DNA of 64,000 bases from Viola odorata (lineage: Eukaryota > Streptophyta > Magnoliopsida > Malpighiales > Violaceae): positions 32,128,719-32,192,718 of the forward strand of contig OY829541.1 in NCBI GenBank assembly GCA_963691705.1, read 5' to 3'. This document shows, piece after piece, positions 24,048 to 34,764 of this stretch. Each line of letters begins with the position of its first letter. Position 1 is the first letter of the stretch. The notes under the pieces are model-generated. The model did not search any database. It had not been told where the DNA came from and saw only the letters and a program-made list of their open reading frames with translations. The translations under genes were made by a program, and so were the position numbers.

Positions 24048-24573
24048 TGATAAGATTCAATGTCGATCTTGTAAGATTCGGAGTCGTGGTTGATCGGAAC
24101 GGTGGTGGTCGGCGTCGAATGTACCTGCAAAGTGTCGGAGGGGGGGTTCGGCGTAGACACTCCGATGCTTAAGTCAGTCCGGGTTTCAAAAATAACAGAG
24201 GTTCGTCTTAGTGATCTTGATCTTACCTTCAGATTGAAAAAGTAGGGGTATTTATAGGCCTGTTCGGCGATACCTGGCGATACCAATCCAGCCGATGTCA
24301 GATGGTGACGTCACAAGCGATACCGACAGATGACGTCATGAGCGATATCATACGGGCTGCCGGGAGCGATAAGCTCGTGGGCCCCTAGGATGGGATGGTG
24401 TCGTGCGTATAGAGTCGCGTGAGTCCCCCCCCCCCCGCGCTGATGTCGACCATCCTAGGAATTCTTCTCTGATTCTCGGGCGATATGAAGATATCTTACG
24501 GGTCTTATGGGAAATCGTCCTGGTGGGAGCCGCAAGGGTGGTAGCACCGTTAGGGCTGTCTTGATTGTTATCA
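24048..24573 (-). repeat. Nested element 3' LTR (left copy)
   Basis: TGATAAGATTC...GATTGTTATCA. Nearly identical to 34765-35300; the main difference is a shorter C run (about 24427-24437). Confidence 0.95.
24249..24338 (-). promoter_or_regulatory. LTR promoter: TATA box with two TGACGTCA sites
   Basis: On the minus strand TATAAATA is at 24249-24256, and perfect TGACGTCA palindromes (bZIP-type core) lie 50 and 75 bp upstream at 24306-24313 and 24331-24338. GCGATA(C/T/A) repeats surround them. The same arrangement is in the right LTR (34967-34974, 35024-35031, 35049-35056), which would drive gag. Confidence 0.7.
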
Positions 24574-25496
24574 TAAGCCCAACTGAAAACGAGCCCTAGT
24601 GTTTACCAAGGGCTGTCCATATCTGAAATCTTAGATGAAAACTTGTTCCTTCGTAGGGCGGTATGTCTGCAGGATCTCCGAGTTTCTCTGCCTGCCCGAC
24701 ATAAACCGTGTTCAGTGATGAGCTGGAACTTAGTTCTGAAGCTTTTCTGCGATAAAGCGGATTCCGTCCTTCATTCTTATCCAGAGACCTGTTCTTCTGA
24801 GGCATTAAGAGGTCCACGAGAGACGCTGCTATTACGCTTGTGATTATGAGGGCATTGCTTTCGCCCAACGATGTTAGTCTGTTTGGCTTCTTGACAGGGC
24901 TTACGGAGTCTCAACTCTATTCATGCCATAGAAGGGTTGTTGACGGGTTACTTGTGATACCGCCAAAGACTGCAACCAGGTCATGTCGTGGATTTGCATT
25001 CATTCTGAGTCCATCATCCTTTCAAGTGTACTGAAAACACACGGAGGAGATAGGCGTTTATAGAGAAGTTAGTAAACTTTTATACTTACAGGGGTTTGAG
25101 GTCACGCGGGGCCCATTTTCCTCTTTCGCTTTAAGGAAACAACGATATCATCGCGGCTTTACGCTATCAGCTGCCTATGATTAACGCGGCTTTATACCAC
25201 CAAATGCCTGCGATGTCGACGAGGTTTTACGCATCTAGGGCCACCTGCGACATCAACGCGGCCTTACACTGTGGATACCGGTAACCATATGGCTTTTACG
25301 TAATGGCTACCCGTGATATCGTGCCTTTTGGCATTTTTCCATATTTCATCTTGTATCCTTTCGAACATTCATGTCGCGGATGGCCTACGAGCATCAACCT
25401 TTGACTCCGCTTTAGGCTTATCAGTCCTTAGGGGTGACGAGACGGCTCGCCTTTTGAGGACCTCTTTGTTCTTTCCAAGGCCTCTCTCGTGAGGCC
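24574..25496. other. Spacer of the nested element with a degenerate tandem repeat
   Basis: No credible gene. 25153-25320 holds about five degenerate 33-37-bp units built around GCGGCTTTAC. It is likely the 3' non-coding part of the element and upstream DNA of the first antisense gene. Confidence 0.6.
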
Positions 25497-25503
25497 TATA
25501 AAT
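25497..25503 (+). promoter_or_regulatory. TATA box of the first antisense small gene
   Basis: TATAAAT, 50 bp before the ATG at 25553. Confidence 0.6.
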
Positions 25504-25552
25504 TGGGGAACTTTCTCCACCCACGTTCTCCTCATCTCTGGCTATTTTCATC

Positions 25553-25930
25553 ATGGATAATTTGACTAAGAATTTTCTCCTTTCCAAGGGCCATTCTCTC
25601 AAGAACCTCAATGATGGGGATGTCGGGTTCCTGGAGAACATGTTGGTCAAGACCTCTGAGGACATCCTGGAGCTGCAAGGAATGTTGACCCCTCTTCATT
25701 CCAGGCTGGGGGCCACATCTCTGGAGGATTTCAGCCCTCTGGAAAGCGTGTCAAAGCTGGCTGCCTCCATCGCTCGGATTCAAGTGGTAATCGCCATGCT
25801 GCAGCAGAGCAAGGATATGCTGGGGTGCTGTCTGAAGGGAATGAGAGCCACCTCCCATGATCTGATTCTGGTCATGGATTCTCTGAGAAACCTTCCCGAA
25901 GTGCCTGAGGATGCTGGCTCTGATGCCTGA
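25553..25930 (+). CDS. Small antisense gene 1, 125-aa helical protein
   Basis: I do not recognise the product. It is an intact single-exon frame, ATG at 25553 (the first ATG after the TATA box), stop at 25928-25930. The protein is acidic and Leu/Met-rich, with long amphipathic helical stretches (residues about 20-70 and 70-115) and no signal peptide or membrane span. A short 3' region with CCATAATAAATAAAC (about 26000) can serve as a polyadenylation signal. It lies antisense to the retroelement's gag and is the gene nearest to the 3' LTR. It is intact, whereas both larger neighbours carry stops. A chance frame cannot be excluded without homologues. Confidence 0.5.
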   Translation: MDNLTKNFLLSKGHSLKNLNDGDVGFLENMLVKTSEDILELQGMLTPLHSRLGATSLEDFSPLESVSKLAASIARIQVVIAMLQQSKDMLGCCLKGMRATSHDLILVMDSLRNLPEVPEDAGSDA

Positions 25931-26320
25931 TAGCGATGGCTCCCTTTGGGCCTTTTCTCTTTTCTTCCTGGCATGTAAATGTACTTTCCGGCCCCTAGGC
26001 CATAATAAATAAACTAGTTTTAATACGTCGTTTTGCAACTGTTCTTCTTCTTTAATGCGCCCTTTGTCTTTCTAGGAGATATTCTTAGCCCAACTGAAAA
26101 CGGTTCAGCCACTGGGCGGTTTTCTGATTGGTTGTTCAACATTAAATCTACGCCTCGGTTGTCCTGGCAACTGATTGGGCGATTTTGCGGTTTTCCTCGA
26201 TCAGAGGAAAATCTCAACAGGCGTGACTGTAAATCCATATCTGCACTTCAGGCTGTACACGTGTCTTCTTTCAAGAGTCGGGTTAGAAGATCAAAGATCC
26301 TTTCTTCCCAAATTTCTGGC

Positions 26321-26327
26321 TATTTAA
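26321..26327 (+). promoter_or_regulatory. TATA-like box of small gene 2
   Basis: TATTTAA, 70 bp before the ATG at 26397; the spacing matches the other antisense units. Confidence 0.45.
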
Positions 26328-26396
26328 GGGATCTTTTCCCCTTCGTTATTCTTCGTCCCCTTGTTGCTTTTTCCTTTATTAATATTCTGTGATCTC

Positions 26397-26828
26397 ATGG
26401 CTGATTCTCATTTTTTAGATACGTTCGCCCGAGATTCTCCACCAACTCCTCCGACTTCTCCTAATTCAGATAATCCTCCTCCGTCGCCTCCCTGGAGGCC
26501 ACCTGCTCGCCGACGGTGCCACAAGAGGCGGAGGAAAGATGCTGCGAAGGCATCTAAGTCATTCTTCAATTCTCTTGCTTCTTTCTCTTCGAAGGGGAGA
26601 GAAACATCTTTCCCTCCTGACGAGTCACCGCCAAGGGCTCCTTCCGCCTGCTCAGCTGTTAAAGCGGTGTCGCCGTCTGTCACGGAGGAGTCGAGTCGAT
26701 CATCCACTCGCGTAGGAGAGAAGGTTGAGGAAACTTTCCCTTTCGCTGGCGAAGATCCATCGCTTTTGGATGAGGACGATGATGACGTGGTCTACTGCTA
26801 TGGCATCTCCTGGTCCGATGGCGAATAG
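26397..26828 (+). CDS. Small antisense gene 2, 143-aa Pro-rich basic/acidic protein
   Basis: I do not recognise the product. Single exon, ATG at 26397 and stop at 26826-26828. Residues about 13-45 are Pro/Ser-rich (PPTPPTSPNSDNPPPSPP). Then comes a strongly basic cluster, RRRCHKRRRKD, that would act as a nuclear localisation signal, and a Ser-rich middle. The tail is acidic with DEDDDD before a conserved-looking end. AAATAATAAAATG about 50 bp downstream may be a polyadenylation signal. It is intact and co-directional with gene 1 and genes A and B. The layout suggests a small nuclear protein, but that is inference from composition only. Confidence 0.5.
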   Translation: MADSHFLDTFARDSPPTPPTSPNSDNPPPSPPWRPPARRRCHKRRRKDAAKASKSFFNSLASFSSKGRETSFPPDESPPRAPSACSAVKAVSPSVTEESSRSSTRVGEKVEETFPFAGEDPSLLDEDDDDVVYCYGISWSDGE

Positions 26829-27096
26829 TTGGGCATACCATGCCTCTTTGTAGATGCTGTATGGCTTTCCCAAATAATAAAATGACGTTTTTATTTCTTT
26901 TCGCTCTTCTGCCGCTTTTCTTTCTTCATATTTTTAGGATTATCGCGGGAGTGGGCTTTTCGCTTAACGCAACCGCCTTTCAGTTTTTAGTCAGCAACTG
27001 TCTTCTCCCAAAAGACATTGATGACTGTCCACGCGTCCTTTTCCCTTCTGCACGTGTTTTGTTTTCACAGGCTATTCCTTTTTTAGGTTTAACCTT

Positions 27097-27103
27097 TATA
27101 AGG
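27097..27103 (+). promoter_or_regulatory. TATA-like box of antisense gene A
   Basis: TATAAGG, about 195 bp before the ATG at 27292. Confidence 0.4.
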
Positions 27104-27291
27104 AGTTTACTCTTCTCTTTTAGTATTTTCTGCGAATATTTCGAAATTCTTCGTATTTCCTTTCATCTGCACTTCTTTCTTCTCGAGGGATTTTACTGCA
27201 ATTGCTTCGCCGGTGCCGACGGCCGATTCACTGGTTCTCTGCTCCAGGTATTTTGTTTCTCTATTGCCATAGCTTTACTTTCCCTTCCATT

Positions 27292-29532
27292 ATGTCTTGC
27301 GCTAGGCCTTCTGCAATTATCGAAAATCCTCTAGATCCCGAAGTCAGGAGAGCTCGTAGTGTTTTTGATTGTAATGAGGTTTTGAGGGCTGAGTTAGAGG
27401 AGAATGGTATCACTTTTCCCACGGGATATCATCCCTTTGTCCCATTAAAGGATACTCGGCTTACTGATGCCATGTGGGGGACATTCCGGTTGGTTTATTT
27501 CAAGATGTTTACCTACGGGTTTCGTCTTCCGCTTCATACTTCTCTGTTGAAACTGCTAGACCACTACGATTTCAATCATGTTCAAATAACTCCGCCTTCC
27601 TAGTGCGGGCTTTACGCCTTTCTTCGCTCATGTGAGATGAAGCATATTTTCGCTCCATCGCTCGATCTATTCCGCACATTTTTCACCTTGAGGTGCCATA
27701 ACTGCTTAGTGGATATTACCCCAAGATGGAATGGTGCTCTTGTTCGGTTTTTCTGGCGGAATTTTCAAGGTTTCGAAGAGAACGTTGACAACTGGAAAAA
27801 TGGCTTCTTCACCCTTCGCTTGCCCTCTCGGTTTTGGCGCGGTGGTTTCAACCGAAAGATTACTAGTGCCGCTTGGCGAGAACCAGATGTATTGTCTAGC
27901 ATGGATGTATCCCATGTTAACGCCTTATTAGAAATAGAAGGGCCTTTCCGCATTCGGGAATTTGCTCGGTTCAGGCCTTTGTCAGAGTGTGTCGTAGGTG
28001 AGTCTTTTCTTTTATCGCCTTATCGCTTTGACTTTCTTGTCGTATTAAAATATTTTATCGGCAGGTAACACTGAGGGTCGATCCTCCGAGGAAAAGGACG
28101 TTCCTCTAAACGTGGTGCCGCTTCAGACATTACCCCCTTTCCTCCACCCGAAGGCTCTAGTCGTCCGCCTATTCCGCCGCGAGGAAGGAGAAACAAAACC
28201 GTCACGACACGCAACACATCTGCCCGACCTTCTCGTTTCCTTGAGAATTGGCTACCAGCTCGCGGTGAGGGTGTGGCCCCAGGTAATCCCGTGAGGGAAG
28301 AGGTTGACAGTGATAGCGGAAGCATGGATACTGGTTCCGAGCTGCGTCATGCCACCCCTGCTCAACGGATGAAACTTAGGTCCAGAAAAAGTGATCCTTC
28401 GGCGGAGTCAACCGAGGACGATAGCGAAGAGATTGCTGCCGAAACAGAGCGTCTTGTAAAAAGAGTTCGCAAAGAGAAATCTGACCCACTAGTTCCTTCT
28501 GCGGAGGAAATCAATGGGGTTCCTTCCGAGGAGGTTGACGCCTCGCACGTTACGGGTCCCTTGCCAGTGACGGGTGTTATCGAGGTTTCCTCTGCCATTC
28601 CTCTCAAGGTTAACGAGGCTTCGGCAGCGGTGGGCTCTCCCTTGGTGTCTGGCGGTCCTAGCTCCCCTATTCACTCCTTTATTCCAGATGTGAGTTTACC
28701 AACTCCGAATCCCTTCGCTCCTTCCCCACGGAAGCCTCAGCCCTTGTTTCTTTCTTCGATTTCGGGCATTGGAGATTCTGCAAAAAATTGCTCTCCTCCT
28801 TATATCGCCAATCTTTCCCCTCAAGGTCTTCAAGGCCCCATTGCTTATCAACTGGACTTGTCTTCCCTTGGTACCGACGGTCTCCATACTTTAGGGGTAT
28901 CGGACCCGTCATCGCGAGAGGAACTAGTGGGCCCAATAGTGGGGCAAATGTTTACTTCTTCGAAGGACAAAGAAGAGTTCTTGCAGCGCCCTCCCAACGT
29001 ACGCCATTCGCGTCTTCTGACTGACATACTGGCCTGCTTCCGCGAGTTAAACTACTTTTTCGAGGATCATCGTGACAAGGTTCGACCTTCTCTTGATTTA
29101 AAGGGAGAATTAGATGCTGCTTTAGGGAAGGTAACGGAGCTGTCGCAGCTTCAAGAGCGGACCCGGGCGGAGTTGGACGACTGTCGCGCTGAGCTTGCTC
29201 GAGAAAGATCAAAAGGGAAGGCTAAGATAGACCTTCTAGAGGCGGAATTGGTGGTAGCTGACAGAAAGAATATCTTCCTTCGCGAAGAGATAGCATCTCG
29301 TGATGCGGATTTGGCCAAAGTGCCTTCAAAGATATCCTGGTGGAAGAACAAGACCATGGATATTTGTATTGCTGAATTTATGAGTCTCTATCGCCAGGGA
29401 ACTGTTGACTCGTCAGTGCTGACCGATTACGCTTCCAAGAGATTGAAGGATTTGGGCGAAGGTGAGAGAGATCTTCCTTCTTCTAGAGAGAAGCGGAGGA
29501 ATGGTGATCGCGATGCTCGCGAGGGCCCATGA
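27292..29532 (+). pseudogene. Antisense gene A: putative gypsy-type transposon domain plus coiled coil (one nonsense codon)
   Basis: Exon 1 is 27292-27997 and exon 2 is 28076-29532. The intron 27998-28075 (78 bp) has GT-AG ends, and using it gives one continuous frame of 721 codons. The nearer AG at 28063-28064 would put the frame out. The only break is TAG at 27601-27603, which falls where the paralogue (gene B) has Tyr. Residues about 30-235 resemble the plant Transposase_28 / putative gypsy-type transposon family (FRLPLHTSLLKLLDHYDF; later WRGGFNRKITSAAW). The middle is Pro/Ser-rich and acidic, and the last 170 residues form a heptad-rich coiled coil. It runs opposite to the element's gag. 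Function unknown. Confidence 0.7.
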
Positions 29533-30149
29533 TTAATCGAGGTTGCTCCCTTTAGAAGATTTTCCGCTAATTTGCTTCTTTGTCTTGTAATAACGCCTTG
29601 CTGTGCGACAATATTTGTATTTGATTGCTATTTGCTTTTTATTTCGCCTTCCCGCGTTAACCCAACGCTATTCTTTTTAATCAACGCCATCTTGCGTTAT
29701 CTCCTTTCATGTGATATCGCTCTTGTTTTTCCCCAGAGATAGTACCTTCTTTTTAGAGCATTTAATTCTTGCTATCCTTTCCTTAGAAAAGTCGTGATTG
29801 TGCAGGCACATGTGTCTATTTCTTCCAGCGCCACGGGCTAGCGTGCTTGAGAACGTTGCCTAAATCGAGGCGTTGTAGCGCTTTTCTAGGATTGCACTCA
29901 TTACTTGAGTCTGTTCCTTATGCCGCTTCCACGCAACGACTGCGACATCCGTCGTTTCGTTTGACCATTAGGGTTATAAAACCCAATATTTATTCTTTTC
30001 ACTTTTCTTTTATCATCCCGCTTTCTCATATTTTCTTTTAGCCGTCTTATTTCTCCCCACTATTCAAGGCTCTTTGAAGTGCTTTTCTCTGAAGGTATTT
30101 CCTTTCTCCTCCATCGTCTTCTTCATCTTTTAATTCTTTAAATTCTGCC
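29533..30149 (+). other. Spacer between genes A and B with gene B promoter
   Basis: Non-coding. TATAAAA at 29975-29981 stands 168 bp before the ATG of gene B and is followed by a pyrimidine-rich leader. Confidence 0.55.
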
Positions 30150-32510
30150 ATGGCCAAGACTCGCCGTACTGAGTCGAAATCTGCCGATGAGAAAAGGATG
30201 GATATTACGTCTAGTGTTATCACATCTGAGGCCGCACTTCGTGAGCATTTGGCCGCCCATAATGCTGATATTCCTGATGATTATAAAACCACTGTTGCCC
30301 CTGAGTCACTACGTCTGAACAGCGTTTTGACGGGCAATCGTAGGGTCATGTATGCGCAAATATTCCGTTATAGCTTTCGGCTTCCCATTGACTCTTTTGT
30401 CAAAGAATTGCTTGTTGCCGGCGATCTGACTCCGGCCCAACTATCCCCAAATGCATATTGTTGTGTTTATGCTTTTTTGGAACTTTGCAAATACAAAGGG
30501 ATTACTTCCCCTTCCCTTCTACTGCTTAAATCTCTTTTTAAGTTGATGAAATGCCGGGGGGTGATAACGATATCGCCCCGTTTTGACAATGACTCTCTGA
30601 AGTCTTTTATTTAGAAACTCCTCCATATCGAGTCTTCTGTTGATGGCTGGAAAAAGGAGTTTTTTGTGATAGATCTTCCTGGAGATCTTGGTTCCTGGTG
30701 GCGATCTGGTTTTAATCAAAACGTGGATGACAACGTCTGGAGCCGACCAGGGACCCTTCCGAAACATGAGCAAGACTGGTTAAACACATTGCTCAAACTG
30801 GAAATCAGCGTTCACATTCGTCAAGTGGCCTGTAGAATGGACATTCAATCTTGTGTTAAACGTGAGTGTCGCGTCACTCTTTTCTTTGTTATCGCTGATA
30901 CTAATGCTGACGTTATTTTGTGCTTTCGCAGCGACGGATCCCAATTATAAACCTGAGAGCGTAAGGAGACGCTTGAAAAGGGCTCAAGAGCGAGAAGAAA
31001 AGGAGAGAGCTACTTCCACGGAAGCGACTGACAATCCTACTGATCTTCCGGCTACTTCCGCTACTCTTGTTCAAGTTTCCTCTTCTTCGGTCGGTGTGAG
31101 GGATTCTGACATTCCTTCAGGCGTTCCCCTTGTGACCATCGCTGCTCCTCCTACCCAGCCTTCTTCTTCTTCTAAGGCTCCTAAGGCCATTGCCAAAGAA
31201 AAAAAGAAGAGAAAAACGAGAAGTGTCGCCGCTCTTACACCTTCTCCAGACGCGGCAGGCTCTTCAGAAGCACCTCTTCCCCACACTGATACAGTAAGGG
31301 TGCCTTTTAGTCATGATATGCTATATTTCGACGTCTGTCGTCGTTTGATTTCTCTTTTCTATATTTCACATTGCGTTCTTGGCAGGACACTACCGTTGTT
31401 ACTACCTCCGTTCCTCCCTCAGGCGATATGAATATAAGATACGTGTTGACTGGCTCCAAGAAAAGACAGTGGCCGGAAGATGAGGGCAGAAATCCATCTT
31501 CCTCTACCACCGGGATGGGGAGTAGGCCTGCGGACGGGTTTGACTCTACGGCTGTTCCCTAGGGAGGGAATCAGTCAGAATTTTTGGAGAACTTGGGCAC
31601 AGGCGATACCTTCGGGGTTTCGCCCAATTCTTTCGGCGGTCCCGCTCACGCATATTCCTCTAATCCAGGGTATCAAGAGGTCTTGCAGGACTTTTCAGGC
31701 TATCAGCCTCATGGCACTTATCTTGCTCCAGGGGGTTCGTCCACCCAGGTTCACCCTCCTTCTCCTCTGGCGTTTGCTCCTTCGAGCATTCCTCTGCGGG
31801 ATCGTTATGGCGAAGGAGGTACCACCTTCAACTTTGTGGCGGATCTTAGTCCGATAGGTGGGGTTAGCTCTATAACCCATCAAGTTGGACTGTATGATTT
31901 CCGTAACACCGGCTTGGCGGCGTTAGGGGGTGATGGCTCGGATGAAGTTTTGGCTTTATTGGCTTCCCAAGTATTGGCGTCTGTGGCCGAGCGTGACGCT
32001 TTTCTTTCTAAAGACGCGTTTGATAGAGAGAACTCCTTGCGCACCAACCTTTTCACTAATTTGATGAAATTCCATTACTGGGCAGAGGAGGCGCGACGTC
32101 AGGCTGCCTCTCTTTCCTCTGCTTTGGAAGAATTAGCGCGAGAGCAGAATGAGAAGAAAAAGTTGCTGGAGGAGCGTACAAACTTATTACTGGCTCATCA
32201 GAAACAGAAAGAAGAGCAGTCGGCCGCCTTGGCAGCGGAGAGGGCCAAAGTTACTGCCTTGGAGAATGAGAAGTCATCCCTGGCCAAGGAGAAAGCTGCC
32301 CTGGAGGAAGAGTCGGCTGATAAGAGCCTATGGCATGTCGAGCAGACTGCCTCTATTTTGGTCGCTTGCTTTGAGGAAGCCCATGGGGTCGACGCCTACA
32401 AACCCGATGAGGTCACTGCCCCCTTCGAACGAAGATCTGGCCACCTTAATGAGGAGGGCTTTCGCCAAGCTAAAGCGGCAGGTTGGAAACGGAGGCACCC
32501 CGAAGGTTGA
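30150..32510 (+). pseudogene. Antisense gene B: paralogue of gene A (two nonsense codons)
   Basis: Exons 30150-30861, 30932-31293 and 31386-32510; introns of 70 and 92 bp have GT-AG ends and keep phase, giving 733 codons. Breaks are TAG at 30612-30614 (the paralogue has Trp there) and TAG at 31560-31562. The N-terminal 235 residues parallel gene A (MYAQIFRYSFRLPIDSF, then WWRSGFNQNVDDNVW). A basic SVRRRLKRAQEREEKER segment opens exon 2. The C-terminal 200 residues are a strong coiled coil rich in Glu/Lys/Ala. Gene A has the same order (domain, disordered linker, coiled coil) and nearly the same length, pointing to tandem duplication within the element. Confidence 0.7.
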
Positions 32511-32870
32511 CATGCTTCGAGGCTTTATAGCTCTTACCTTAGTGATCAAGCGTCACTAAATTTTTGTTTATTATTTTGACCACCGAAGTCTGTATTTTGC
32601 AGCCCCCCTTAAATATTTCGATATATTCAAGTCACTTTTATTGCTGACTTTCCTTTATTTAGTTGCCTCCTCACCAACCCCTTTGGCGTTATCTTCGCCA
32701 TGTTTTCCCAATGCGCTTACTTATCCGAACAGATCCTTAGCGCTCCCACCAAATTACAGAATTTGGTATTGGGTTAGCTTTCTCGGTAAGACTAGCGATA
32801 GATCAGCTTACTAGATCCTCGCTCCTTCCGCTGCCCGAAAAATATTCTGCGCATTCTCAACTGTAAATCA
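32511..32870. other. Tail-to-tail spacer between antisense gene B and gag
   Basis: About 360 bp of non-coding DNA separate the stop of gene B (+) from the stop of gag (-). In an autonomous element the protease-RT-integrase block would follow gag here; none is seen. Confidence 0.6.
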
Positions 32871-34730
32871 TCAGTAACAAAAACATTCTGTTGTCCTTTT
32901 CATGAGATTATTTCTGGCATCTTCTCTTATTTGGGTAGCAAATTCCCCCAAATATCCTTCTTCTACCAAGCGTTCTATCGCCGATCTTAACTCCCTGCAC
33001 GCTTCTGTGGAATGGCCCCTGGCTTTGTGGAATTTACAATAAGCATTTTCCCTTCTCCCTAGAAGCACTCCTGGTTTTGTAGGCGCGGGGTAGCGGATGG
33101 GAAGATTTCGCTGCTCTGCTATCGCCAAAATCTTTGCCCTTGGCACGTTAAGAGAAGGGAAATCTGGGTCATATGTACGATTTTTATAAGAATCCCCGTG
33201 ACGTCGAGAGGGGGAACCACCGGTTTTTCCCTTCAAAAAATGACCCTTCTGTTTGTTGGAGGCCTTGGGGATATGGTCCTTCCTCCTGGCGTAATCGTCG
33301 AGAAAATGGTCGTCAGGTTGCAGCTTCGCGGGAGCAGTAGTAATTTGAGATGTCCCATGTGACGCGTTATACATCTTATCTCTATTTTCTTCCTCTTCCA
33401 TTTTTGCGTAATTGTGGGCTTTAAGCCTCAATGCATCTAAAGTCACTGGAGGATCCACCATGAGCGGGTCTTTCAGCTTTCCATAATGGCAGTTCCTTTT
33501 CAGAGCTTCTATAGCAAAATCAATGGTAACGCCCGGCGTTAAGGACATTTCCAAATCGAAGCGACTGAGAAATTCCTTTAAGGTTTCTTGAGGCCTTTGT
33601 TGTATGTCAAATAACGCGGCGGTAGATTTCCTGATTGGAATTGCCATGCTAAATCTGCTCCGGAATTTAGATTCTGACTGTGAGAAATTATTAATGGATC
33701 CACCAGAGAGACCCTCAAACCAGAGACGCGCCACACCTGATAATGTCATAACAAATATTTGGCACAACGCCGCATCACTGTGGGTCTGAAACTGAACAAA
33801 ATCCTTCACCTTATTAATGTGCGAGATGGGATCCTTGGTGCTATCATAAACATCAGTGGGAAGCTTTACGCGCCGACTGACCCTGTGACGCCTTATACGA
33901 CGGCTAAATGGGTGGCCCGATGTATCATCAAGAATTTCACGCACCTAACGCGGAGGAGACATTTCGTCCTGACGCCCCCTATTTCGTGGTTCTAGCGTAG
34001 GATGTCGTCTAGGAGATCGACTGCGGCTCCTGTGCGAACGACTTCAATACCTTCGACTACTGGATCTTTCACTGTACTCGGGAGACAGACTTCTGTTGGC
34101 TCCTTCCCTCCGTCCGTCCCACCGGCTCCTAACCCCCCCAAGCTGCCTGTCTCCTTGTAGGAGGAAACCTTGCGGCATTTGTGGTACGTAAGCCTCTACT
34201 CTTCCCTGAGTAAACTGCTCAACACTAATCGGAGGATTTCCCGCGGATAAAGGCATCTGGAGGTTTTCTGGAAACAACGGTGATAAAGGTCGATCAGCGA
34301 CAATAGATGGTGTAAACATGACGCGAGGAGGGAGACTAAATCCAGAAGCACCAGGCGTGGCTCTCGCAACCATTTCCGTCAGATATTCCAGCCGAGAACG
34401 AAGGGCCGCTATTTCCATTGCAAAAGGATGTTCACAATTAAGCACAGATCCCCCAGAAAGAGGAGTGGAGAAATCTGATCCCGCTATCTGAGATGACAAG
34501 ATGTCCGTCTGCGAGGAGGCTTGTCCCCCAGCAATTCCAACCGAGAGGTCCAGAGATCCCGAAATGATTGGTTGTGTAGTCATAGAGAGGTCGGCAGTAG
34601 CAAAAGGGAATAACCGTCTGCGGATTGAGAAAGGGATATTAGAGGATGATGATCGGATCGGCTCCGATCCCGTGATCATGACCGTTCCAATCCTCCGACT
34701 AGACGGAGCTTGGCTATTAAGGACGCTCAC
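32871..34730 (-). pseudogene. gag of the nested gypsy element
   Basis: One minus-strand frame of 620 codons with two in-frame stops, TGA at 34046-34044 and TAG at 33947-33945, and no frameshift. The N-terminus is Ser/Pro-rich and disordered. The middle is a retrotransposon gag domain (LPTDVYDSTKDPISHINKVK, then MTLSGVARLWFEGL). The C-terminus has a Cys/His motif (YCKFHKARGHSTEAC). It ends without a following protease. It sits directly after the primer-binding site, as expected. Confidence 0.85.
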
Positions 34731-34744
34731 TTAATATACCAAAG

Positions 34745-34762
34745 CTCTCAACGAAAGCACCA
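34745..34762 (-). other. Primer-binding site of the nested element
   Basis: The minus strand reads TGGTGCTTTCGTTGAGAG two bases after the LTR end. TGGTGCTTTC openings are known among plant gypsy elements. The other LTR is followed by TAAGCCCAACTG, which does not look like a primer site; this settles the orientation. Confidence 0.7.
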
Positions 34763-34764
34763 TT

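Noticed and set aside
24426..24437. C run as an assembly gap
   Set aside because: Its counterpart in the other LTR is also a C run of different length, so it is a natural homopolymer, though its exact length may be uncertain.
26840..27334. 164-aa hydrophobic frame before gene A
   Set aside because: It overlaps the TATA box, leader and start of gene A in another frame; its hydrophobicity follows from a T-rich promoter.
28020..29357. Several minus-strand frames opposite gene A
   Set aside because: Shadows of gene A; no family resemblance.
27601..31562. Programmed read-through of the TAG codons in genes A and B
   Set aside because: Positions differ between the paralogues and match Trp/Tyr codons in the other copy; ordinary nonsense mutations explain them.
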